Assembly (NCBI RefSeq): GCF_002234615.1
Contig: NZ_NMQW01000018.1
Location: 32,573-96,572, forward strand
Length of the DNA stretch: 64,000 nucleotides
Direction of reading: 5' to 3'
DNA from: Paenibacillus rigui
Lineage (GTDB): Bacteria; Bacillota; Bacilli; Paenibacillales; NBRC-103111
This document shows, one piece after another, positions 1 to 7,704 of this stretch (the stretch's first letter is position 1; each line of letters starts with the position of its first letter). The notes beneath the pieces were generated by a model. It was not told the DNA's origin. It searched no databases and worked only from the letters and a program-made list of their open reading frames with translations. A program made the translations under genes and the position numbers.

Positions 1-447
1 GATTATCGTGTCGAGGACGGTTACGCGATAATCGGCAGACAGTGGATGCAAGGGGACAGGGTAACATGGGTGCTTGCCCTGGAGCCACAGCTGACGGCCG
101 CTCACCCCGAGATTCGCGCGAATGCGGGGAAAGCGGCTATCGAACGGGGGCCGCTGGTGTACTGTCTTGAGGAAACGGACAATATGAGCCCGATTGCCTC
201 TTTGTTCATTCGAAGCGCTTCGAAGCTGAAGTCCGTTTATGATCATGACCTGCTCGGCGGAGCGGTCGTTATCGAGGCAGACGGCAGCGCCGATGAACGT
301 GCATCCTGGCAAACCGACACGCCATACCGGCCGCTTGCGCAGCAGCGGGCATCCGAACCGGTGAAGCTGAGAGCGGTACCGTATTACCTGTGGGGTAATC
401 GGACACCGGGAGAAATGAGTGTGTGGATTCGCACGGTAGTTGAGTAA
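1..447 (+). CDS. GH127 (DUF1680) beta-L-arabinofuranosidase, C-terminal fragment
   Basis: The reading frame is open from the first base, so only the last 148 residues are inside the window. They look like the C-terminal beta-sandwich of the GH127/DUF1680 family: a VTWVLALEPQL segment, then HPEIRANAGKAAIERGPLVYCLEE, the usual signature of that family around the pattern 'N.GK.A..RGPLVYC.E', and a closing VPYYLWGNRTPGEMSVW stretch. GH127 enzymes release beta-L-arabinofuranose from plant hydroxyproline-rich glycoproteins and related glycans, usually inside the cell. The catalytic Cys/Glu domain lies upstream and cannot be checked. No clear terminator follows. Family assignment is fairly firm; substrate is family knowledge only. 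Confidence 0.85.
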   Translation, partial: DYRVEDGYAIIGRQWMQGDRVTWVLALEPQLTAAHPEIRANAGKAAIERGPLVYCLEETDNMSPIASLFIRSASKLKSVYDHDLLGGAVVIEADGSADERASWQTDTPYRPLAQQRASEPVKLRAVPYYLWGNRTPGEMSVWIRTVVE

Positions 448-872
448 TGATGAGACTATGAAATCATAATTCCCCAAAATGAAGATACACTCTCAAAATT
501 AATGATCGTATTGTCTTCATATTTATGAGCGGTTTCAATTTTTGCTGATTTAAAATGAGAGCCATCCTCTATATAACTAAGGAGAGACCAGCTCTTACAA
601 TATGTGAAAGTGCTCTATGTTATGTTCACGCCGAACAGCAGAGGGAAGAGATGGCGATTTTTTGAAATCACGACGCAGCAAAAAAAGAAGAGCAGTGCAC
701 CTTGCGCTAGCTTTCTTCGCAAACAAAGCAGGGACGGCCGCGGATCGGGCAGCCGTCCCTGCTGTTTCCTATGAACGGATGCCGGGAGAAACTCGAGAAC
801 GCTGGCTCGATCCCTGCTTTTGTGTATAATGAGATTATTACTTATATAACAAGATTGCCGGAGGTAACGGTT
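448..872. other. Intergenic region, no gene supported
   Basis: 425 bases between the GH127 gene and the AraC-type regulator. I see one strong hairpin (727-763, listed separately), a TATAAT hexamer at 825-830 without a good -35 partner, and the ribosome site GGAGGT at 860-865. Short frames on both strands here lack ribosome sites and resemble nothing known. Confidence 0.6.
727..763 (+). terminator. 12-bp perfect hairpin, terminator or leader attenuator
   Basis: AGCAGGGACGGC (727-738) pairs perfectly with GCCGTCCCTGCT (752-763) around a 13-base loop. It is followed by GTTTCCT, a poor U-tract, so termination may be partial. It lies before the TATAAT at 825-830, so it more likely ends transcription from upstream than attenuates the regulator gene. 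Confidence 0.5.
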
Positions 873-3185
873 ATGAGTCTTCGAAGGATTCGTTTTAACA
901 CACATAGCATCGTATTCAACTGGCTCATCTCCTACATCTCCGTACTGCTGGTACCAATTGTGGTAAGCGCTTTTATTTATACAGCAACCTGGCATGTGGT
1001 GGAATCCGAAGTAAATCGGGCCAATGAGTCGCTTCTTCGGCAGATGGAACAGGCGATTGACGGCAATCTAAGCGGCATCGAACGGCTCAGCGTAGAAATG
1101 GCGTTAAGTAAACGTCTTGCAGGCTTCATTGGCACGGCCAAGCCGCTGACAGACAATGACTACTACGATATTGTCAGTATCGCAGCGGATCTTCGGTTGT
1201 ATCAGCTGGCTAACGATTATATCGAGCAAATATACGTGTATTACAAGAATAGTGATACGGTCATATCTACCCGCGAACGAATCGATAGCCGCGGGCTATT
1301 CGATAGGATTAGAGAACGAGATGACATGAGCTATGAGCAATGGCAGACGTTTTTCAACAAGCGATACATCCAGGAATATGCACCGGTCACTCTTCGGGAG
1401 AATGGAGAAGCGGTTAAAGCCGTGATGTATGCCAAATCGATCCTGCTTGATAACCCTGAACAACCGGGCGCCGTTATCTTATTTATGATTAAAAATTCAA
1501 AGCTCCTTGAAAGCATCAGCTCTGCAAACCAAACGTCCGTAGCCGTGCTGGATAAGGACAATCGCTTGATTGCCTCCACCGGCATCGAGCAGCTCCCTGA
1601 TTTTCTTGCCCAGGCAAAATTTACTGGAACCAATGGGTTATTCTACGCAGGCCAGGCTGAGCAGGAAGTAGCGGTTTCCTATACGACTTCAGAAAAGACC
1701 GGGTGGAAGTACGTCTCGATGATCCCCGCCGAAATGTTCGATGAGAAAATGAAATATGTAAAGAAGCTGATTTATATCAGTCTTACGGTAAGCTTGCTGG
1801 TCGGGGGACTCGTCACCTTCTTATTCCTGAGAAGAAATTATAATCCGATCCATACGTTAATTCGCAGCCTCTCCACCAAATCAGGAATCACCTTTGAGAA
1901 AGGGTCGAATGAATACGGCTATTTGCAAGCTGCGCTGAACAATACCTTGGACGAGAAGGAGAAGGCCGGCCAACGATTGGAACAGCACCGCGACGCCATC
2001 CGTTCCCACTTTCTCCAGGACCTGCTTAAAGGGCGGATTGAACCGAAGGTACCCCTGCACGAGTTGTTTCAGAGTCATAATATCCGGCTGTTAACATCGG
2101 AGTTCGCCGTATTGTTATTTCATATTGACCACCACGGTAAGTTCCATGCCTCCGACTTCATAGAGCCTCAGAAGGTGAAGCTCGTACACTTTATTATTAT
2201 GAATGTGGCGGAGGAAGTGGCGGGATCCAGGCATCAAGCCATGACTACGGAAATTGACGGCCAGCAGGCATGCATTATTAATTTCAACGAAGAATATGAA
2301 GCGGGACAATTAAATCGGATCGCGGAACAGGTGAAATCGTTCGTAGCGGATCATTATCATATTCACTTGACGGTAGCCATTAGCAGAGTCCATCAAGGAC
2401 TTGGAGGGATTTCGACCGCTTATCAGGAATCGCTCGCTGCACTTGAGTACCGATTAGTCAAGGAAAGAGGAGAAATCATTCGGTATGAGGATCTGCCAGG
2501 TGCAGGCACGGTTCGAGGCAGTAACCGGTACTTCTATCCCGTGCATATGGAGCAGCAGCTCATTAATTTCATCAAGACGGGGGATTACGAAAACTCCAGG
2601 GCCGCGGTCGACGAAATTGTTGAAACCAATATAGCGGATGCTACTTTATCCGTTCCACTGGCTAAATGTCTTATGTTTGACCTTATCATTACCATGCTCA
2701 AGACGCTGGACGAAATCAGCAGCAGCGACAAGCGGGATTTCATTGACATGATGAACCCGGTGGATCGATTAACCGCTTGCCAAACGATCAATGAAATGAG
2801 AGAGCAGATCGGGGCCGTGCTTCAGCAGGTTTGTGCCTCCATCCAGGATGACCGCAAGCAGGGGCATAATCAGCTCAGTCAGCAGGTGATGGCTTACGTG
2901 AAAGAGCATTACAGCTCTGAAAACCTGAATATTACGATGATTGGGGAGGCCTTCCGCTTAACTCCCCCTTATTTGTCAAAACAATTTAAAGCTCAAACAG
3001 GTGAGGCGCTCCTGGAGTATATTAGCAGGACGCGTATTGAAGAGGCCAAGCGCCTTCTTGCCGACCAATCCTCTCCTATTGCCGAAATTGCAAGAAAGGT
3101 AGGCTACTCGGATATTAACACATTTAATCGACTGTTCAAAAAGTATGAGGGCATCACCCCAGGCAAATATAAGAGCATTCTATAG
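873..3185 (+). CDS. Membrane-anchored AraC-family sensor-regulator
   Basis: A 770-residue one-component regulator. A first membrane helix spans about residues 11-35, an extracellular Cache-like sensor region runs to about 296, a second helix spans about 297-321, then comes a cytoplasmic linker and a C-terminal AraC double helix-turn-helix (about 672-770, ending with the 'GYSDINTFNRLFKKYEGITPG' type signature). No receiver or kinase domain is present. The ATG at 873 was chosen because GGAGGTAACGG sits just before it; a longer frame from 771 has no ribosome site. Such proteins normally sense a sugar outside the cell and activate the adjacent LplA-type importer, here 3421-6967 with the esterase and lyase behind it. 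Ligand unknown. Confidence 0.85.
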   Translation: MSLRRIRFNTHSIVFNWLISYISVLLVPIVVSAFIYTATWHVVESEVNRANESLLRQMEQAIDGNLSGIERLSVEMALSKRLAGFIGTAKPLTDNDYYDIVSIAADLRLYQLANDYIEQIYVYYKNSDTVISTRERIDSRGLFDRIRERDDMSYEQWQTFFNKRYIQEYAPVTLRENGEAVKAVMYAKSILLDNPEQPGAVILFMIKNSKLLESISSANQTSVAVLDKDNRLIASTGIEQLPDFLAQAKFTGTNGLFYAGQAEQEVAVSYTTSEKTGWKYVSMIPAEMFDEKMKYVKKLIYISLTVSLLVGGLVTFLFLRRNYNPIHTLIRSLSTKSGITFEKGSNEYGYLQAALNNTLDEKEKAGQRLEQHRDAIRSHFLQDLLKGRIEPKVPLHELFQSHNIRLLTSEFAVLLFHIDHHGKFHASDFIEPQKVKLVHFIIMNVAEEVAGSRHQAMTTEIDGQQACIINFNEEYEAGQLNRIAEQVKSFVADHYHIHLTVAISRVHQGLGGISTAYQESLAALEYRLVKERGEIIRYEDLPGAGTVRGSNRYFYPVHMEQQLINFIKTGDYENSRAAVDEIVETNIADATLSVPLAKCLMFDLIITMLKTLDEISSSDKRDFIDMMNPVDRLTACQTINEMREQIGAVLQQVCASIQDDRKQGHNQLSQQVMAYVKEHYSSENLNITMIGEAFRLTPPYLSKQFKAQTGEALLEYISRTRIEEAKRLLADQSSPIAEIARKVGYSDINTFNRLFKKYEGITPGKYKSIL

Positions 3186-3222
3186 GGCATGTCATTGAAT
3201 AAAAGTCTCTCTCCTCCATCTG

Positions 3223-3253
3223 AGCCGCCGAGTGCGGCTATTTCCGTTTTTTA
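3223..3253 (+). terminator. Terminator after the AraC regulator
   Basis: AGCCGC (3223-3228) pairs with GCGGCT (3234-3239) around CGAGT and is followed by ATTTCCGTTTTTT. Short stem but a reasonable U-tract. Confidence 0.6.
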
Positions 3254-3420
3254 AAGGGTATATTCCGTTTTGCATATTCTTAACTCCCCATTTTAAAGAC
3301 GAATTCTGTTTTTTGTAGATTTCCAAAACACGATCTTAAGACCATAATAGGGCCATGGGTGACAGTCTTTTGCAGATGAGCACCCAAAAAGAACTTGCGA
3401 CGAATACAAGGGGGATAACG

Positions 3421-5043
3421 ATGAAAAAGCAATCTATGAACAAATCGGTCGGTCTTGCCGTTTCCGTCATGCTGGCTTCAACGAGCCTATTGGCGGCATG
3501 CTCCAGCACAAAGGAGGGAGGAACCGACTCGACTAAGAAACCAGCCGCACCGATGACCGAAGCGGGCAAATACCCGGTTAGCACGGCGGAAACCATTACA
3601 TCCTGGGAGCAGATTAATTCGAACTTAACCACGTTCTTTCCCAACCTGGCCGATTCGCCCTTTGGCAAACAGCTGGAGAAGGAAACGGGCATCAAAGTCA
3701 AATACTCGCACCCGGCAGACGGACAGTCGAAGGAGCAATTCAACCTTCTTATCGCATCGAACAATTTAACCGATGTCATCGAGTACGATTGGAACAGTTC
3801 TTACCCTGGCGGACCGGAAAAGGCGATTGCCGATAAGGTCATCCTCCCTTTAAACGAGTTAATTGATAAGCATGCACCGAATTTGAAGAAAAGGCTGGAG
3901 CAGGACAAAGAGCTGAATAAAATGCTGAAGACGGACAGCGGCAAATACTATGTGTTTCCTATGATTCGTCCGGATAACGGCCTTGTATTCCGCGGTCCGA
4001 TGATCCGCAAGGACTGGTTGGACGAACTTCAATTGAGTGTTCCTTCAACCATTGATGAGTGGTACACGGTCTTGAAAGCGTTTAAGGAAAAGAAAAATGC
4101 TTCGGCCCCTTTCACGGCACAATATAGCAATGAGCTTAATATTCAGGATGCGTTCATCGGTGCCTTCCAAACGGCTAACCGTTACTATATCGACGATCAG
4201 GGCAAGGTCAAGTACGGACCGGTGGACCCTCAGTTTAAGGAAGCATTAACCTTGCTTCGTAAATGGTACGCCGAGGGACTGATCGATAAGGATTTTGCTT
4301 TGAATACGGACTCCAAATCCTATGACAATAAAATGCTGAGCAATGCCTCGGGGGCTACGGTCGGACTGTTGAGCGGAGGCATGGGACGCTGGATGGAATC
4401 AGGAAAGAAGCAGGATCCGAAGTTCCAGCTGGTTGCCGCTCCGTATCCTACGCTGAAGAAGGGGGAAAGGGCCTTCATCGGGCAGCGCGATTTCAAATAT
4501 AACCCGGCAGCCAGCAAGGCGGTCACTACAGCTGCCAAAAACCCTGAACTGGCTATAAGGTGGCTGGATTATGCATATAGCGAAAAGGGCAGTATGCTGT
4601 TCAACTTCGGTATTGAAGGAGAAAGCTACACGATGCAGAACGGCAAACCGGCCTTTACGGATAAAATTACGAAGGATCCAAAGTACAATCTGCAGCAGAT
4701 GGTATCCCAGTTTACGAAGCCGAACGGTCCTTTCCCAGGCGATTCCAGAAAAAGCTTCAATACTTTTAAGGAGCAGGATGAGGCAATAGCCATATGGGAG
4801 CAAACCGATGCAGCCAAACATGTGCTTCCGCTATTCATTACCCCTACGATAGAAGAAAGCAAAGAGGTAGCGAAAATCAATACTGCAATCGCCAGCTATA
4901 AAGAGGAAATGTTCGTGAAATTTGTTATGGGGAAAGAGCCGCTTGATAAGTTTGACGATTATGTAAAGCGGATTAAAGATATGGGCAGCGACAAGGTTGT
5001 GAAAATTTATCAGGATGCTTACGACCGTTACAATAAGCGTTAA
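3421..5043 (+). CDS. LplA-type extracellular sugar-binding lipoprotein
   Basis: A 540-residue ABC importer binding protein. The signal peptide ends in a lipobox LLAAC with the lipidated Cys at residue 27; the mature protein then has the long form (about 500 residues) typical of the LplA/YtcQ subgroup of CUT1 binding proteins, with the usual IRKDWLDEL and DPQFKEAL...WYAEGLIDKDFA segments. It captures an oligosaccharide outside the membrane for the permeases at 5117 and 6089. Start ATG 3421 follows GGGGG (3410-3414); an upstream in-frame ATG at 3355 would bury the signal peptide. The esterase and PL6 lyase downstream suggest the ligand is a uronate oligosaccharide; that is inference. Confidence 0.85.
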   Translation: MKKQSMNKSVGLAVSVMLASTSLLAACSSTKEGGTDSTKKPAAPMTEAGKYPVSTAETITSWEQINSNLTTFFPNLADSPFGKQLEKETGIKVKYSHPADGQSKEQFNLLIASNNLTDVIEYDWNSSYPGGPEKAIADKVILPLNELIDKHAPNLKKRLEQDKELNKMLKTDSGKYYVFPMIRPDNGLVFRGPMIRKDWLDELQLSVPSTIDEWYTVLKAFKEKKNASAPFTAQYSNELNIQDAFIGAFQTANRYYIDDQGKVKYGPVDPQFKEALTLLRKWYAEGLIDKDFALNTDSKSYDNKMLSNASGATVGLLSGGMGRWMESGKKQDPKFQLVAAPYPTLKKGERAFIGQRDFKYNPAASKAVTTAAKNPELAIRWLDYAYSEKGSMLFNFGIEGESYTMQNGKPAFTDKITKDPKYNLQQMVSQFTKPNGPFPGDSRKSFNTFKEQDEAIAIWEQTDAAKHVLPLFITPTIEESKEVAKINTAIASYKEEMFVKFVMGKEPLDKFDDYVKRIKDMGSDKVVKIYQDAYDRYNKR

Positions 5044-5116
5044 AAAGCACGCCGGCTGCGCTTCAAGAGGACGCGTTTTCCTGTAAAAGGGCATTAAGGA
5101 ATGGAGTGGAATAGAG

Positions 5117-6073
5117 ATGTCTGCAATTCATCAGGAAGCAACACCCATCGTTCGAGACTCAACACAAACGAAGTCTGGTCTGCTGCTGGATATACGAAAA
5201 AATAAATTATTATATCTCATGCTGCTTCCGGTATTGTTATATTATATCGTATTTCATTATGGTCCCATGTATGGAGCCCTGATCGCCTTCAAGGATTTCT
5301 CGCCGAGTCTGGGGATTTTAGGGAGCGAATGGGTTGGCTTCGAGCACTTTAAGACGTTCTTTACCGGAGCCTATTTCTGGAGGACCATCAAGAATACGAT
5401 TTTGATCAGCCTCTACGAACTGATCTTTGGTTTCCCAGCTCCGATCATTTTAGCTCTACTTTTAAATGAAGTGAAGCATTCCTTGTTCAAGCGTACCGTT
5501 CAAACGGTTACTTACATGCCGCATTTTATCTCTTTGGTTGTTATTTGCGGTATTGTTAAGGACTTTACTTCAAGTGAGGGTGTTATTAACGATCTGATTG
5601 CCTGGATGGGAGGAGAACGGGCTACGTTCCTGCTTGATCCGGAATGGTTCCGGCCGATTTATGTGTCCTCCGGGATCTGGCAGCATATCGGATGGGGTAC
5701 CATTATTTATTTAGCCGCATTAACAGGCATAGATCCCGAACAATACGAAGCGGCCCGTATGGACGGAGCTGGGCGCTGGAAGCAGCTGCTCCATGTTACG
5801 ATTCCGGGGATCATGCCGACGATCATCATTTTGCTTATCCTCGAAACGGGAAGAATGATGAACGTTGGTTTCGAAAAGATCATACTGCTGTACAATCCCA
5901 GCACTTACGAAACGGCTGATGTCGTCTCCTCTTATGTGTACCGGGTCGGTCTGCAGGATTTCAATTATAGCTTTAGTTCGGCTGTCGGTCTGTTTAATTC
6001 GGCAGTCAATTTCACCCTGCTTGTATTCTCAAATTGGCTAAGCCGAAAGTTAAACGATACGAGCCTTTGGTAA
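5117..6073 (+). CDS. ABC sugar permease, LplB family
   Basis: 318 residues, a multi-spanning permease of the LplB group: N-terminal soluble tail, helix near residues 30-50 followed by FHYGPMYGALIAFKDF, and the cytoplasmic EAA loop 'EAARMDGAGRWKQLLHVTIPGI' that contacts the ATPase. It forms the translocation channel with the 6089-6967 product. GGAGTGG lies just before the ATG. No ATPase gene is nearby, as usual for this class, which borrows a shared MsmX-like ATPase. Confidence 0.9.
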   Translation: MSAIHQEATPIVRDSTQTKSGLLLDIRKNKLLYLMLLPVLLYYIVFHYGPMYGALIAFKDFSPSLGILGSEWVGFEHFKTFFTGAYFWRTIKNTILISLYELIFGFPAPIILALLLNEVKHSLFKRTVQTVTYMPHFISLVVICGIVKDFTSSEGVINDLIAWMGGERATFLLDPEWFRPIYVSSGIWQHIGWGTIIYLAALTGIDPEQYEAARMDGAGRWKQLLHVTIPGIMPTIIILLILETGRMMNVGFEKIILLYNPSTYETADVVSSYVYRVGLQDFNYSFSSAVGLFNSAVNFTLLVFSNWLSRKLNDTSLW

Positions 6074-6088
6074 GAAGGAGCAGCCCAT

Positions 6089-6967
6089 ATGAATCGACCG
6101 ACAATATCGGAAAGATGTTTTGATGTGACCAATGCACTATTTTTAGCACTGCTGATGATGGTAACCATATACCCCATCATTTATATCACATTTGCATCCG
6201 TAAGCGATGCAGCAAGGCTTATGGCCTTCAACGGCATTCTTTGGAGGCCCCTGGGGTTTTCACTCGATGCTTATGCAAGTGTATTTGAAAATCCGATGAT
6301 CTTGAAGGGCTACGGCAATACTTTTTTTGTTGTGCTGACGGGGCTTGCCTTTAACATTCTGCTGACCTCGTTAGGGGCCTATGCTTTATCACGCAAAAGC
6401 TTGAAATATCGCAAGCAGCTTATGCTGTTTATCGTTTTTACGATGTTTTTTAGCGGCGGCTTGATCCCCTTTTACTTGACCGTGAAGGGAGTCGGACTGG
6501 CGAATACATTGTGGGCGCTGATCATCCCCCAGGCGATCAATACCTTTAACCTGATCCTGATGAAAACAGCCTTCGAGGCGATTCCCGATGCGCTGGAGGA
6601 GTCGGCGAAGATGGATGGCGCCAACGACTTTGTCATTTTATTTCGGATCATTCTTCCATTATCCATGCCTGTTATTGCAGTTATGCTCTTATACTATGGC
6701 GTCAGTCATTGGAATTCCTGGTTTCACGCGCTGATCTTCCTGCAGGACCGCTCCATGTATCCGCTTCAGCTGGTTTTGCGGGAGATATTGCTGCAGGGTG
6801 AAGCCAGTGCCATGGCTGTCGGTGCCTCCGTTACGGATGCCGGGATGTTATCCGTCACTTTAAAATACGCTACGATCATTGTAGCTACCGTACCTATTCT
6901 GTTAGTGTATCCGTTTCTTCAAAAATACTTTGTGAAGGGTGCCCTAATCGGAGCGATTAAAGGGTAG
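6089..6967 (+). CDS. ABC sugar permease, YtcP/LplC family
   Basis: 292 residues, the second channel subunit. It has six predicted helices, the motif LMLFIVFTMFFSGGLIPFYL typical of YtcP-like permeases, and an EAA loop reading EESAKMDGANDFVILFRIILP. The C-terminal QKYFVKGALIGAIKG tail is the standard ending of this family. GAAGGAG precedes the ATG; the gene starts 15 bases after the previous stop, and the next gene starts 11 bases after this stop, so the four are one operon. Confidence 0.9.
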   Translation: MNRPTISERCFDVTNALFLALLMMVTIYPIIYITFASVSDAARLMAFNGILWRPLGFSLDAYASVFENPMILKGYGNTFFVVLTGLAFNILLTSLGAYALSRKSLKYRKQLMLFIVFTMFFSGGLIPFYLTVKGVGLANTLWALIIPQAINTFNLILMKTAFEAIPDALEESAKMDGANDFVILFRIILPLSMPVIAVMLLYYGVSHWNSWFHALIFLQDRSMYPLQLVLREILLQGEASAMAVGASVTDAGMLSVTLKYATIIVATVPILLVYPFLQKYFVKGALIGAIKG

Positions 6968-6978
6968 GGGGAGAATTG

Positions 6979-7617
6979 ATGAGCGTCATTAAGCGTGGAG
7001 ATCTTGTGCTTTTTCAGGGTGACAGCATCACCGATGCAGGGCGGAATCGGGACAATCCGATGGACCTGGGCAGAGGCTATGCCCATATGATTGCCGGCTT
7101 ATTCGGGGCGGCCTTCCCCGAAAAGCAGGTCACCTTCCTAAATCGCGGTATAAGCGGTAACCGGGTGAAAAATCTCCAGGAACGCTGGGAAAAGGATTGC
7201 TTGGAGCTTAAGCCGACATGGGTTTCGATATATATCGGAATCAACGATTGCTGGAGGCGATACGACCGGAACGACCCTACCTCAGCAGAGCAGTTTGAGG
7301 AGGGCTATCGGGAGCTGCTCACAAGAACGAGGACCCACTTGGGTGCCGGGCTGATTTTAGTGGAGCCGTTCGTGCTGCCTGTGCCGGAGGATCGCAAGAC
7401 CTGGCGCGAGGACCTTGATCCCAAAATTCATATCGTAAGAGACCTGGCGCGCGAATTTAATGCCCTTCTTGTTCCGCTCGACGGTTTGTTGGCCCAAGCT
7501 TCCACTTTAGCGCCGCCGGGCTTTTGGGCCCCTGACGGGGTCCACCCGACACCTGCCGGCCACGCACTGATCGCTAAAGCATGGCTTAAAGCGATGAGTG
7601 TTCCTATATTTGCATAA
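6979..7617 (+). CDS. SGNH/GDSL esterase (carbohydrate O-acetylesterase type)
   Basis: A 212-residue, signal-less SGNH hydrolase. Block I is FQGDSITDAG with the catalytic Ser at 16; block III is IYIGINDCW with Asn at 89; block V is PDGVHPTPAGH with the Asp186/His189 pair. It resembles the rhamnogalacturonan-acetylesterase-like and YxiM-type small esterases that remove acetyl groups from imported oligosaccharides. I chose ATG 6979 (GGGGGAGA before it) over the TTG immediately upstream. Location between the permeases and a secreted PL6 lyase suggests deacetylation of the imported lyase products in the cytoplasm; substrate not established. Confidence 0.85.
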   Translation: MSVIKRGDLVLFQGDSITDAGRNRDNPMDLGRGYAHMIAGLFGAAFPEKQVTFLNRGISGNRVKNLQERWEKDCLELKPTWVSIYIGINDCWRRYDRNDPTSAEQFEEGYRELLTRTRTHLGAGLILVEPFVLPVPEDRKTWREDLDPKIHIVRDLAREFNALLVPLDGLLAQASTLAPPGFWAPDGVHPTPAGHALIAKAWLKAMSVPIFA

Positions 7618-7659
7618 GCTCTGGACAATGGTCGGATCGGGGAAGGAGGTACGTATTTA

Positions 7660-7673
7660 AGAAAGCGTTCTCA
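7660..7673 (+). promoter_or_regulatory. Possible cre (CcpA) site before the PL6 gene
   Basis: AGAAAGCGTTCTCA matches the catabolite-response consensus TGWAANCGNTNWCA at 13 of 14 positions. It lies 31 bases upstream of the lyase start, so CcpA bound there could block transcription of the lyase when preferred sugars are present. Confidence 0.4.
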
Positions 7674-7704
7674 TCAAAAAATGTGTAAAGGATGTGTAAC
7701 GAAA

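Noticed and set aside
615..995. Open frames on both strands over 615-995
   Set aside because: They cover the hairpin and promoter region of the AraC sensor, lack ribosome sites and resemble no protein.
873..3185. Two-component response regulator (YesN type)
   Set aside because: The protein has membrane helices and an extracellular part but no receiver domain, so it is a one-component AraC sensor.
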